DNA of 64,000 nucleotides. It comes from Salminus brasiliensis (Eukaryota > Chordata > Actinopteri > Characiformes > Bryconidae). The notes under the pieces were generated by a model. That model was not told the origin of the DNA and searched no databases. It saw nothing but the letters and a program-made list of their open reading frames with translations. The translations under genes and the position numbers were made by a program. This document shows, piece by piece, positions 12,905 to 24,235 of the stretch. The stretch lies in NCBI RefSeq assembly GCF_030463535.1, contig NC_132894.1:35544808-35608807 (forward strand), given 5' to 3'. Positions within the stretch are counted from its first letter, which is position 1, and each line of letters opens with the position of its first letter.

Positions 12905-13185
12905 ATGCTGCCAGAACAGCTCTGACCCATCACGACATGGACTCCACAAAACCTCTGAAGGTGTTCTGTGGTCTCTGGAGACCTTCAGACGTTAGCAGCA
13001 GGTCCTTTAAGATCTGTAAAATGAGCCTTGAGCACCCATGACCCTGTCGCCGGTTCACCTTTCGGTTGTCCTTCCTTGGAACACTTGTGGTAGATACTGA
13101 CCACTTCATACTGGGAACACCCCAACAAGACCTGCCTGATGTTCTGGAGATGTTCTGACCCAGTCGTCTAGCCATTACAATGAGG
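12905..13185 (+). mobile_element. Family D DNA element fragment
   Basis: Contains CATGGACTCCACAAAACCTC, AGCAGGTCCTTTAAGATCTG and TGTTCTGACCCAGTCGTCTA, shared with the copies at 6.7, 23.2 and 44.6 kb. No transposase was found. Confidence 0.6.
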
Positions 13186-13302
13186 TTCCCTTATGCTTGC
13201 CCATTTCTCACTGAATTAATCACCTGTTTAAAGACCAGCTGATTAATTGTTGCCTTTATAATAGGAATATGTAAATGTCTCTGAATTGTTCTTTGTCTTA
13301 TA

Positions 13303-13303
13303 T

Positions 13304-13340
<37 letters not shown>
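13303..13340. repeat. (TG)n microsatellite
   Basis: Uninterrupted GT run of nearly twenty dinucleotides. Confidence 0.95.
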
Positions 13341-13559
13341 GTGATCCCTGGTCAAAATGACTGAGAATTTCACACATAAGCTGTTAGAAATAATAAAAGC
13401 ATTAGCCTAATTGTTGAAAATAGCCTGAAAACAGGCCAGTGCCCCAGTTTAGCAAACAACAGCTGTCTTCTTCTGAGGATATTTAAGAAGGTTGATAAAA
13501 AATAAAGTAATAAAAACAGACAATGGCATAATGATCAGAAAGCTATATCTTACCATTCA

Positions 13560-14185
13560 TTTTATGCATTTACTACACTCTAGTCTATATAGTCTATATA
13601 CAGTCTATATGTAGTATACATAGTCTATATGTAGGCAATATAGTCTCTATGTAATCAGTATAGTACATATATAGTCTATATATATATGACATATACATAG
13701 ACAATAGTCTATATATAGTTAATATAGTCCACATATAGTCAATGTACAGGTCTATACATGGTCAATAGTCTATATCTAGTCAATACAGTCAGTTTAGCCC
13801 ATATATGGTCTATGCATAGTCCATCTACAGTCAATGGCTATATCTAGTCTATTTATAGACAAACCATAGACAACAGACTATTTATAGTTGACATATAGAC
13901 TATACAGTATATAGTCAATATAGTCAGTTTAGTCCACATATAGTCTTTAAATTGGCAATATAGTCTTTATATACTCAATATATAGAAAATATCTGTACTG
14001 TATATAAAGTCAATAGACTTCCTATAGTTGATATATATTCTATACGTAGACTATATATAGTCAATAGTCCATTTTGTACATATGCAGTCTATGTAAAGTC
14101 TATACATTGTATACATCTCTCTATAGTCCATATCTAGTCTATGTACAGCCTATACATGGTCAATAGACTTTCTGTAGTCGTTATA

Positions 14186-14255
<70 letters not shown>

Positions 14256-14296
14256 ATGATAGTCTATATAGTCAATGTAGTTTTAATGTTTAAGGA
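13560..14296. repeat. TAGTCTATATATAGTCAATA-type array, first block
   Basis: Dense degenerate repeats of TAGTCTATA and AGTCAATA, with a long (TA)n run at about 14,191-14,252. The right half is closely duplicated at 14,921-15,312. Both blocks end in GTCAATGTAGTTT and then a form of CAAGGAAATGG. Confidence 0.9.
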
Positions 14297-14920
14297 AATG
14301 GACACACTCGAGAGTATAGTGGCATAATTATGCTTGAGAGCGTGAGATTCCAAAAGTATCCAGACACCTCTTTGAATGAGGTGCACCCACTGCTGACACA
14401 GGTTTTTTCATTTGAGCACACAGAGCTCATATAATCTCCACAGCAAAGCACTGACGGATGCTCTACAACAGTTTTCACACTGACAGGTTTGTTCTGGGCC
14501 CAAGTCTGGCCTAACGACTATGAGCGTACACCGATTCGGGCAGGTTATTTTGAGTGTCCACTTCAGGTACGTACCTTTAAGCATGTTCGCCCCACAACTG
14601 CCTCAGACAAGGCCCTAAATAGCCCACGGGTCCTTGAGAAGGCTAAAGAATGAAAAGCAATCAGGCATGACGCTAATCCAACATCTGCGTGTCGTAATCT
14701 GTGGAGCAAGCCGAGCCTGAATTAATGACAACTGCCATTGTCAACTTACACCCTCAGTCAGCCTCCCGCATTCTCCTTAAACGATGTTTCAGACAGAAAT
14801 CCTCTGAGAGGATCTGGAGCAGAGGAAGTGCAGACTGCCTCCGCAGAAGAACAGAACGAGGGGATCACGGGGGGCTTTCTTCCTCTGGTTTAGGGGCTGG
14901 TTTATGTAGCTGACAGAAAG
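14297..14920. other. Island between duplicated TAGTCTATA blocks
   Basis: The left part (about 14,330-14,480) resembles the AAAGTATCCAGACACC MITE family. The right part (about 14,690-14,890) is unique DNA with mixed composition, including CCTGAATTAATGACAACTGC, and looks like possible conserved non-coding sequence. No gene was recognised. Confidence 0.35.
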
Positions 14921-15312
14921 CAACTATAGTTGACATATAGACAATATAGATTATATATAGTCAATTTAGTCAGTTTAGTCCACATATAGTCTATGTGTAG
15001 TCTATATATTGGCAATATAGTCTTTATATAGTCTATATATAGAAAATATCTGTACTGTATATATAGTCAATAGACTTCCTATAGTTGATATATATTCTAT
15101 ACGCAGACTATATATAGTCAATAGTCCATTTTGTGCATATGCAGTCTATGTAAAGTCTATACATTGTCAATATAGATATATCTCTCTATAGTCTTTGTCT
15201 AGTCTATGTACAGCCTATACATGGTCAATAGACTTTCTGTAGGCGTTATAGTCTATATAGTCTATAACCATGATAGTCTATATAGTCAATGTAGTTTCAA
15301 CATTCAAGGAAA
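14921..15312. repeat. TAGTCTATATATAGTCAATA-type array, duplicated block
   Basis: Near-copy of the right half of the block at 13.9-14.3 kb, in the same order and orientation, including AGAAAATATCTGTACTGTAT and CATTTTGTGCATATGCAGTC. It lacks the long (TA)n tract. Confidence 0.85.
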
Positions 15313-15654
15313 TGGTTCTTTAAGTTGTCATGGTTTTATATAGAGAGAACCTTTGAAGAACCTGGTTTATAAACCTGCTGGTTTAGAAAGCAACAGGTAT
15401 TAAAAGACTCAGCAGCCCATCACTCAAACGTCACTCAGCACACTACGTGTATCTGTAACGGTTGTGGACACCATCTGCTCCAGCGTTTCTTCTGAACTCA
15501 AGGGTATCAGCATCAGTGAGCTCAGATACTGATCTTGGATGATGAAGTTGAAGTCCTTTAACTAGAGATCATCCCAAAGCTCCTTCAATGCAGAGAACCT
15601 CACAACCCAATGCTGGGAGGCTTTATACTCATCTAGCCCACAGTTTCCTCTGTG

Positions 15655-15985
15655 TTTTGGGGCATTGCAATGGTAAAATAGTGAATAGAGAACCTCAACT
15701 AATGCAGTTTTCTTTAGGGACTACTTTTTGTAGCCGCACTACACCCTAAAGCAGGTTCTAGAGCCGAACTCTTCTTAGAACTCTGGTAGAACAGTTTCTC
15801 AGGCATCAGGCAGCGTCTTCATCACCATTAGGTGAAGAACTTTCTGTGAGGAGCTTTTATTATTAGAGCTTCAGACGTCTGCTTCCCATCACCTCCACTG
15901 TAGAACTCCAGCTCTGACTGGGGGAGCTTATCTAGAACCACTCTGAATGGGTCTGTTTACATACAGACATTTTCACAAACAGATG
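15655..15985 (+). mobile_element. Interspersed element, family R copy 1
   Basis: Shares GAACTCTGGTAGAACAG, CAGGCATCAGGCAGCGTCTT and GAAGAACTTTCTGTGAGGAG with copies at 21.6-22.4 kb (same strand) and 40.2 and 43.1 kb (opposite strand). It is a truncated, non-coding member of a dispersed family. Confidence 0.75.
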
Positions 15986-15999
15986 GAATAAAGTTTGAC

Positions 16000-16166
16000 T
16001 GCCCTGATTGACAGGAACTCAGTAGGGATGGATGGGTTCACCAAAAGCTGACGTTTTGCGACTGAATATCTTTAGCATGTTGCTATAAAAAGCTTCCTTC
16101 ATTAGCACATTAGCATGCGATAACGCCTGGTGACACTCCCCAATGTGAAGAAATCAGCTCATTCAC

Positions 16167-16197
<31 letters not shown>

Positions 16198-16900
16198 TTC
16201 AAAGAAGTGCTCCCTCAAAGCTGTGGAGTGGAAAAGGAAATCCTCCAACTCCAGACACAAGCCTGGCCACAGGTGTATCTCATGAAATCCATCTAGCAGG
16301 AGTGTGTGTATGAGTGTGTGTGTGTCAGGAAGGCCTTATTGTCAGATGGAGGTTAAAGAGTGAAGCAGAAAAGGCAAGACACCTGTTTCTTCATCTCCAG
16401 GCGTCCTCCACGCACGCATAAATCACCCAATAATGTTTAGCCCCCTGAACAAATATTAGTGCTGGAGATTACTGCAGAGAGCCCTCGACGAAAAGCCCCG
16501 AATAAATTCACATTCAAAGTTTCGGGCAGAAAGAGCAACCTGCTCGCTCCCAGACTAATGACTCGGGCTGACCACGTGGGTCAGCAGAGCGTTTGCTAGA
16601 ACAACTGGGATGGCCCAGTACTCACACACACACACTGTTGACCATCTCAACTGCCTTTGTGTTAAAAAGCCCTGCAATGCAGTGGTCTGGAATCCGGGGT
16701 GACATTTGCCAAATGCTCAGGAATCCACAGCCCTGGAAGAGGTGACCACGACCACGATGGTCTTCAACACAACTGCAGTCCAGTGCTGCACTCCTGCTGT
16801 CCACCAGGAGACATATGGATTACGCATGTAGCGGAATATTTTCCCATAGGAATGAATGTGGTGCAAAAGTTGGTGCACCCTTCTTAAGTCACAATACTAT
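16000..16900. other. Intergenic with possible conserved island
   Basis: A CA microsatellite lies near 16,170-16,197. The stretch 16,390-16,600 is unique and balanced in composition, with CCACGTGG (E-box-like) at about 16,574, and may be regulatory. No gene was recognised. Confidence 0.3.
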
Positions 16901-16904
16901 GAAT

Positions 16905-17935
16905 AGACCAGTAAAACCCACCCAACGTCATTGGATACCACAGCAACCGCCTGGAATAGCACAGCAACAGTCAATAACAGCGATTATTTAGCAGAACACA
17001 TAGTAGATAATCAATGCTATTGCACCCCTCTAGCAAGCTCTTAGCAACACTCTGGCAATGACTTGTGATATCACAGCAGCCACCTAGCAACTCTATTTCA
17101 ATGTCCTAGCAACACTATAGCAACAACCTAGCAATGCCACTTAGCAACACCTTGGCAACTACCCAGGACACCACAACAAGCAACACCTCTATAACAACAA
17201 CACTATAGCACCCACTTAGCAACACCATAGCAACCTTTTGGGAATACTATAGTAATCACCCAGCAAACATTAAGCAACACTACTGAAACCACCTGGGATG
17301 CCACCAGCAACCACTTAGCAACATCATAGCAACCATCTGCATTTAACATAATTACTAAGAATTATCAATATCCATAAACACTACCTAGCAACACTATTGC
17401 AATGTCCTAACAACACCATAGCAACAACCTAGCAATACCTTGGCAATCACCCAGGATACCATAACAAGCAACACCCACTGTCCAACCAGCAACCACTATG
17501 CAACACTATAGCAACCACTTAGCAACACCATAGCATCCTTTTAGCAATGCTATAATAATCACCCAGCAACCTCCTATCAACACTATAACAACCACTTTGC
17601 ACCATAGCAACCGTCTGGAATGCCACAAGCAACCACTTAGCAACATCATAGCAACCACCTGTGTATAACATAATAATTACTGATAATTATCGAAATCAAT
17701 TGCAACCACCAAGCAACACTATAGTAATATCTTAGCAACACCCTGGCAACCACCTGGAATACCCTAGCAAGCAACACCGTGATAACCAAACAGTCACACA
17801 TCTGTGCAACACCATAGCAACGTCTTAGCAACACTGTAGTAATCACCCACTAAGCAACACCATAGAAACCACCTGGGATGCCACCCAGCAACCACTTAGC
17901 AACACCATAGCAACCACCTGCATATAACATAACAA
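16905..17935. repeat. TAGCAACACCATAGCAACCA tandem array
   Basis: About 1 kb of degenerate units built on CTTAGCAACACCATAGCAACCACCTGG. Longer repeats include an ATAACATAATAATTACTGAT-like segment that recurs near 17,345, 17,670 and 17,928. This is a common fish minisatellite type and is not coding. Confidence 0.9.
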
Positions 17936-17949
17936 TTACTGATCATTCT

Positions 17950-18500
17950 TAATCTCGAACTACATGGACAAAAATATCATTTTTGGGCCAAATCGGCCAG
18001 TCCTGCCCGCCAGCATCTGCATCAATTCCTGCCCACCATCCTTCTGTCCTTCCGCTGTCCAGCCACACTCCAGGTACACAAAGAATCTCCTCAGGTTTCA
18101 GCTGCTATTTCCGTACGCGCACCCCACCAGCGGCGCACAAAGAGAAACCGGTCACTCTGGCCGGCAGCTCCGCGGTGCAAATTGCCATTACCGAGAGGCC
18201 CTCAGCTGCCTATTGTCACGGATTAGGCCCGCATTCATGTGCATGCCAACTCTTCCATTAAGCTCTTCGCTGGACTCTATATTTAACTGGCACCAGTGTC
18301 CAGTGTCGTATAAAATGAGAGACGACTTTCAACCGGTCCCTCTTCTGAACACGCAGCGGCGTCGCACGGGGCCGGGAACTCTATTTAGAAATCTGCATTC
18401 AGAGAAGCAGCGTGAATCTAAAAGGAGCTCTCAGGTTGGCTTCAGTCATCTGCTGTCAATCAGTACAGCGCTTTAAGAAGGAATCAGGTGGGGAATTGCT
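17950..18500. other. Unique island with open frame, unassigned
   Basis: Plus-strand frames stay open for 170 codons here, but the translation has no recognisable domain and no clear splice context. The composition resembles vertebrate conserved non-coding DNA, for example CGGATTAGGCCCGCATTCAT and a CTGTCAATCA TALE-type site. I do not call a gene. Confidence 0.25.
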
Positions 18501-18869
18501 TTGAACTGTGAAAAGGATTTAGAGGCGTCTGTCACTCTCATGAAGGAGGCTCAATAATAATTCATATTCTGAAATGTGGAACTGGAGGTACAGCCCTGCA
18601 TCACATGACTTCATATCAACATGGTTCTGGTACTGAAACGGAGCAAAACTCATATCTCACATATCATTAAATCTTAGAGGGCCACTTCATGCAGAAAGTA
18701 AATACTGTTAAAGCATCAATATGTATTATTTGCCAGTCAATAGTGTGTACATACACACTGGCTGGGAAACCTCTTTTCAATTTCCGGTTTTTGTGATGTC
18801 ACAAAAAAAACCTATAAACTATAAACGTAATTATTCAGCATACAGCAGTTTAGCCCCACCCCCTCACAC

Positions 18870-19350
18870 TTAAAGGCCTCTTTTCCACCGTTCCAGTGGC
18901 TTTCCACCCGGGCACGGTTCGGTACGAGGCCCGGTTTCCTCAGCACGGTTAGCTAACGGTACTTGGGGCCACAGAACTGTTCAGTGGGCGGGCTTTATCG
19001 ACCTTTAACCGTCTTTAGATTTCCACACCCAGGCTGTATCTAGTAAGTAAGAGAACAGTTGGCCCAGATTGTAGCAGATCATTAGCGTGGAGATACGTAA
19101 ACTTTAGTGGACTACAGCATAAACATTTAGCATACCTGAGTCGGCTAGAGGCCTCGTCCAACATCGCTACCGCAGAGTTAGCGTAGCTAGCCACTGCACT
19201 CACCCAACATTGCTAGTGTGGCGTTATCACGGTCTAACGCCACGCTATCAGTGTCTCAGGCCGTTCGTGGGAACACTGGACTGGACGAAAGGCAGGGTGG
19301 AAAGCCACTGGAATTGTTGCCCTGCAGTGGAAAAGAGGCCTTTGAGTAGG
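18870..19350. mobile_element. DNA transposon-like inverted repeat (AGGCCTCTTTTCCACnG)
   Basis: The left end AAAGGCCTCTTTTCCACCG..CCAGTGGCTTTCCACCC is mirrored at the right by GGGTGGAAAGCCACTGG..CAGTGGAAAAGAGGCC, giving ends of about 40 bp around a 0.4-kb core. No transposase frame was found. It looks like a non-autonomous element; the superfamily (hAT or Harbinger) is undecided. Confidence 0.65.
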
Positions 19351-19925
19351 AGGGGGTGGGGCTAAACTGCTGTATGCTGAATAATTACATTTATAGTAAC
19401 ATCGTTTTTGTGACATCTGTATCTGTCTGTATCTAATAAGTACGAGAACAGCTGGTCCAGTTTGTAGCAGACCATTAGCGCGGACATACGTAAACCTTAG
19501 CGCACTGCAGCATAAACGTTTAGCATACCTGAGTCGGCTAGGGACCTCGTCCAATATAGCTACTGCAGAGTCAGCGTAGCTAGCCACTGCACTCACCCAA
19601 CATTGCTAGCGTAGTGTTATCGCGGTCTGGGACACTCAGTGGAACCTTGGACCACAGCTACAGCTATCTGTTAGCATAGTGCTAACTGCATGCTGAAGTC
19701 GTCACATGCTCGCATCAAACCTTATTGAATATTAACATGGATTTTATCGTTATTCAGAACTACATCTATTAAAAGGCCTCCTTGTCACGGTTGCCACCAT
19801 GCTAACAGATTTACAGAATTACAGCTCCGGTCAATTAGCTAGCGTTAGCTACATTAGCGGTATGTTACGGCTCGGCCTTAGTAACATAACCATTTGGCCC
19901 TGCAGTGAAAAAGAGGCCAAGGAGT
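19351..19925. mobile_element. Duplicated or nested copy of the preceding element
   Basis: About 180 bp at 19,439-19,620 repeats 19,041-19,231 (shared CATACCTGAGTCGGCTAG and TAGCCACTGCACTCACCCAA). Diverged ends AAAGGCCTCCTTGTCACGG (19,773) and CTGCAGTGAAAAAGAGGCC (19,901) flank a further piece. The region appears to have grown by tandem duplication or nested insertion. Confidence 0.55.
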
Positions 19926-20554
19926 GTTTCAGGCTGGACTGCTTTTTCGAATGAGGCAGCCAATCAAAACAGAGCTCATTTACTTACATCAGCCTTAAAG
20001 GTACAGTAATGACAATGCACTATTACTCAGAATCAATTCCAGCCCCCATGTGATGCAGCGTAATGAGAACGAGCATGTGATTAATTTCAAACTGCACCCG
20101 ATTAACCACCCAAAAAGGCCGTGGACTGAGACGTGTGGTCATTTCTCACAGCATCAACAGCAGCACATGATGAAGAGCTTCTACCTGGTCATCAAAATCA
20201 GCTAATAATCGTTATTACAGATGAATGTATGAATGCACGCCACAATGCATATTATTAAAGGAGCAATCCAGTGTTTTTTTAACCTAGTCTCAATTCCTAT
20301 ACAAGGTTCTTCAGGGGTTCTTTAGTATGCAGAACCCTGACAACTCAAAGACCCATTATTTGGAGGCTTAAATAGCTTGTTGCCTGCTTTAAGGTGGTGC
20401 TGCAGTGGTGGAAATGGTTTGCAGATGGTTCTATTTGGCACTGGGAAAGGTTCCACTATCATTTCCCATATTAATATATACCACTAAGCCACTTTACTAT
20501 ATTCATATAATGTATATCAATGCACATATTTAATTTAATATTAAATTTAATGTT

Positions 20555-20660
20555 TTTAAATGTATGTTTATTCTTACATGAATGGTTGCAACTGTAACAA
20601 CTTCAATTTCCCTCCCAGGATCAATAAAGTGATTCTGATTCTGATTCTGATAACAGGCCT
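20555..20660 (+). mobile_element. Retroposon 3' tail
   Basis: AATTTCCCTCCCAGGATCAATAAAGTGATTCTGATTCTGAT is the usual 3' end of fish LINE/SINE retroposons, with a TTCTGA microsatellite tail. The upstream part of the element is not recognisable. Confidence 0.6.
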
Positions 20661-21416
20661 AAGAACCCTCTCTAGTCTAGCACTACTATGCAGAACCTTT
20701 TTCCCATTCCCATTTCCATTAACGTACTTAAATCCAGGCAAACCCTTCTTAGAATATAATCCAATGGGCAGATCCTGAACACCATCCTATGACTCAGTTA
20801 TGACTGAGCGTAGTACTCAGTCATGTGTCCCAGGTGCAGCGGACGGTGCTCCATTAACCCTTCTGAAAGCAATCCCCCTTCATCAGTGCCTTAAACCTTT
20901 CACCAATAATTAAAGCTCACAGCTAATGTCAGTCATACCTGAGTGCTGGAGGACATGAGTGTGAGAGCTATGCTGATCTGCCACACGGAGCAAAGCGAGA
21001 GCTCCATTTTTGCGAAGCCGCTCCGCTCCACTCTTCTGGAGGTCTGGGAAGTACGGTGAGATATCAGCCTGTGGAGGAGTGATGCATTGTCAGCTTGGGA
21101 GTGACGAGATGCGACCTACATCACGCCACCAAAATAGATCCACCTTCATCCACACACACACACACACACACCCCTCCTCACCCCCCCAGCCCAAATGAAA
21201 TAAACATATCGCTGGGGCCACGAAAACCTTGCATCTCCAAAAAAAACAGCAACCTTCTCAGCTTTCAATGGAAGTCAATGTAAACTGTTTTTATTATTAT
21301 GAGTCATTTTGGAGCATTTCTATTGGTCCGTTCATCATGTTCATCACGTTTATGGAGATAAATGAGAACGGCAAAAATGGAGATAAAAGATTTATGAATG
21401 ACAGTGACCATTTATA

Positions 21417-21610
<194 letters not shown>

Positions 21611-21617
21611 GAAATGA

Positions 21618-22435
21618 AAGGGAAACTTCACCAACTTTTAAAAACTCATGCATACCAAAACTGCATTTATAGAATTATATAATAAGAACATTTTGGTGTT
21701 AAACTGTAGTTCATGGTGAATGGACTCGGATGTTGGTCGCCATGACTACAACACAGATACAGTCCATAATTTTGGATAATTTCCTACCCAAATCCACCAG
21801 TGCAGCTACAACACGAGTCTTCTGAGTTTTATATAAAATTATGATGATGATGATGATGATGGTAAAATAGTGAATAGAGAATCTCAACTAATCCAGTTCT
21901 CTTTAGGGACTACTTTCTGTAGCTGCACTACACCCTGCAGCATGTATCCCTCCACTATTTTAATGATCTGGTTCTAAAAGCAGGTTCTAGAGCCGAACTC
22001 TTCTCAGAACTCTGGTAGAACAGTGTCTCAGGCATCAGGCAGCGTCTTCATCACCATTAGGTGAAGAACTTTCTGTGAGGAGCTTTTATTAGAGCTTCAG
22101 ACGTCTGCTTCCCTTCACCTCCACTGTAGAACAGCTCTGACTGCTGGGGGAGCTTATCTAGAACCTCCACTGTAGAACCACAGCTCTGACTACTGGGGGA
22201 GGTTATCTAGAACCTCCACTGTAGAACTCCAGCTCTGACTGGGGTAGGTTATCTAGAACCTCCACTGTAGAACTCCAGCTCTGACTGGGGGAGGTTATCT
22301 AGAACCGAGCATTTCATACCAACCCCCCCACTCCCACCCCCTCCCCCAAAACCCACCACTCTGGATGAGTTTGTTTACATCTTAGCTGTTTATTTATGCA
22401 TAGCATTTTTAAAATGGGTGGAGTTTCCCTTTCTA
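21618..22435 (+). mobile_element. Family R element, longest copy
   Basis: Both ends are visible as an inverted pair: TGAAAGGGAAACTTCACC at the left and GGGTGGAGTTTCCCTTTCT at the right. The interior holds the family R hallmarks and a local fourfold repeat of a CTCCACTGTAGAACTCCAGC unit near 22,120-22,300. There is no transposase, so it is a non-autonomous DNA element. Confidence 0.7.
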
Positions 22436-22854
22436 GTATTAACACCATTCATTCATAATGAGCATTACTTCATATGAGTCCAGCAGGCAGTGCAGCAGGC
22501 ACGGAGGAGCTGGGAGCATGACTAGGCTTCAGTCTCCATGGACAGGTCCTGCATGGTAATGTCTCGTGCATTACAGTTCAGTCATGCATGTGGAGTTGGG
22601 ATGCTATGCCATGCTCTCTCTCTCTCTCTCTCTCTCTGTACTCTCTGCCATGCCACTTCATGCTCTTCCCAACACAGAATGATCTTTAATGCAGTTAGGA
22701 CCCTCCACGCACGCATGCACGCGCGCACGCACGCACCCACAACAGCAATCATACATGAAAGAGAACTAAACAGCTGACAAGAGACGTGCGCTGTACAGCG
22801 ATAGTGGCTCGTGCATGCTGATGAAAGGGACGTACGTGTCCGCTCGCGCTTACC

Positions 22855-23155
22855 TCTCCCTGCAAAGTAACGCCGGAGGATTCCCATTTTTTTTTTTCTT
22901 TTTCTCCAACGCAGGAACAAGCGCGCGCCGAAGAAGCTCTGGAGATGTGCAGCAGATGCGCACAGTGCAGATGTGTAAGCAGGGCAGATGTGCTGCTGGG
23001 ACGGTGCACGAGCTGTGAGAGCTGCTGTTGCTGCTGCTGCTGCTGCTCAGGCAAAAAAAAAATCTGCACGGACGGAAAAGAGGGGGCGAAAGAGAGAGAA
23101 GTTTGCGCGCTGCGCTGCGCTGCTGCTCCACCAGGCGGCGCTGTGGTGCCATGGC
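22855..23155 (-). promoter_or_regulatory. Possible minus-strand promoter and first exon
   Basis: A CpG-rich patch stands out from its AT-rich surroundings. On the minus strand, ATG at 22,889 with a strong start context (A at -3, G at +4) opens MGILRRYFAGR and meets GGGAGAG/GTAAGC, a good donor, at 22,856. Upstream are a pyrimidine-rich stretch and a (CAG)n run. No following exon can be identified to the left, and the peptide is not one I recognise. It could equally be a non-coding CpG patch. Confidence 0.3.
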
Positions 23156-23214
23156 AGGGCGGATAGAAAGTCCAGAATGTTATTCCATGCGAAACCACCT
23201 GCCTAGTGTTTGTG

Positions 23215-23425
23215 TAGGCCCTGCATGGACTCCACAAGACCTCTGAAGGTGTCCTGCTGTGGTATCTGGACACCCTCAGCAGACGACAGCAGCGGATCCT
23301 TTAAGTCCTGTAAGCTGTGAGGTGGGACCTCCAAGAGCACCAGTGACCCAAAGTTGTCCATCCTTAGAGCACTTTTGGTGGGTGCTGACCACTACATACC
23401 AGGAACTGCCCAGAAGACCTGCTAC
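23215..23425 (+). mobile_element. Family D DNA element fragment
   Basis: Carries GACTCCACAAGACCTCTGAA, GGATCCTTTAAGTCCTGTAA and GGGTGCTGACCACTACATAC, colinear with the copies at 6.7, 12.9 and 44.6 kb. Non-coding. Confidence 0.65.
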
Positions 23426-23439
23426 ACCACCAGCACCCA

Positions 23440-23800
23440 GTGCCGCTGAGCTCCGGGCTGTTGATGACATGGTTGTGGGTTCGATACCCGGGCTCGGCAA
23501 GCTGCCACTGTGGAAGCACAAGGTGGTGGGTGGGTGTTTCTAATAAAGTGGCCAGTGAGTAAAAGCACATGGTGGGTGTTTCTAATAAAGTGGCCAGTGA
23601 GTAAAAGCACATGGGGGGTGTTTTTAATAAAGTGGCCAGTGAATTTGAAGTACAAAGCAGATGTTTCTAATAAAGTGGCCACTTTTGGCCAGTTTTGCTG
23701 CTCTCTGCTCCCCGGGTGCTGGAGTTGGCTGCCCACCGATCTGGGGTGCGTGTGTGCTCACTGCCCCTAGTTCACTAGTGTGTGTGTGTTTACTACCACC
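23440..23800 (+). mobile_element. tRNA-derived SINE interrupted by a tandem repeat
   Basis: The head GTGGGTTCGATACCCGGGCT is an RNA polymerase III B box. The body resumes at CTCCCCGGGTGCTGGAGTTG and GCTGCCCACC, as in the reverse-strand copy at 46.4-46.7 kb. Between them sit four units containing TAATAAAGTGGCCAGTGAGT (23,540-23,690), the terminal sequence of another DNA transposon. The SINE appears split by that repeat. Confidence 0.65.
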
Positions 23801-23959
23801 GAGGAGTCAAATCAGCCAAATCAGATAAACATCAAAATTTCTCATATTTGGGAGAGAGAGAGAGAGAGAGGAGAAAATCAAGCTCCACTCTCAGTTCAGA
23901 TCTGAGAACCTTCACAAGTGTTGGTGTCCAACCTTCCAATCAAAGCTGCTATTCTAGAG

Positions 23960-24190
23960 TCCAGACGTCAACATCATTGAATGTGTCTGTGAGGTCGCGG
24001 ATACCAAAAAGCAGAAAACGCTCCAACTTCTAAGACTCAACTTTGGAGATGCTGAATCTGAATCTCCTGCAGATTTTAGAATACTACCACCACCATGTTT
24101 AACAGCTGAGGTGGTGCTTCGGGCAGGAGGTGTGAGAAAAGAATGAAAGCTGTAATGAAGGTAAAGGTGGAGGTTCTGCACACTCAGACT
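23960..24190. mobile_element. Scrambled Tc1-like remnant
   Basis: On the minus strand a short frame reads AVKHGGGSI, the conserved Tc1 transposase motif. On the plus strand nearby, DVNIIECV resembles the C-terminal PDLNPIE block. The pieces lie in conflicting orientations with stops between them, so this is a rearranged fossil. Confidence 0.4.
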
Positions 24191-24235
24191 CAGGATTTGG
24201 AGTCACTGTCTGTTACATAGACGTATCTAGGAGGT

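Noticed and set aside
22945-23246. Several overlapping 70-100-codon ORFs near 23 kb with poly-Cys, poly-Ala or poly-Leu
   Set aside because: All come from a (CTG)n/(CAG)n run and CpG-rich DNA read in different frames.
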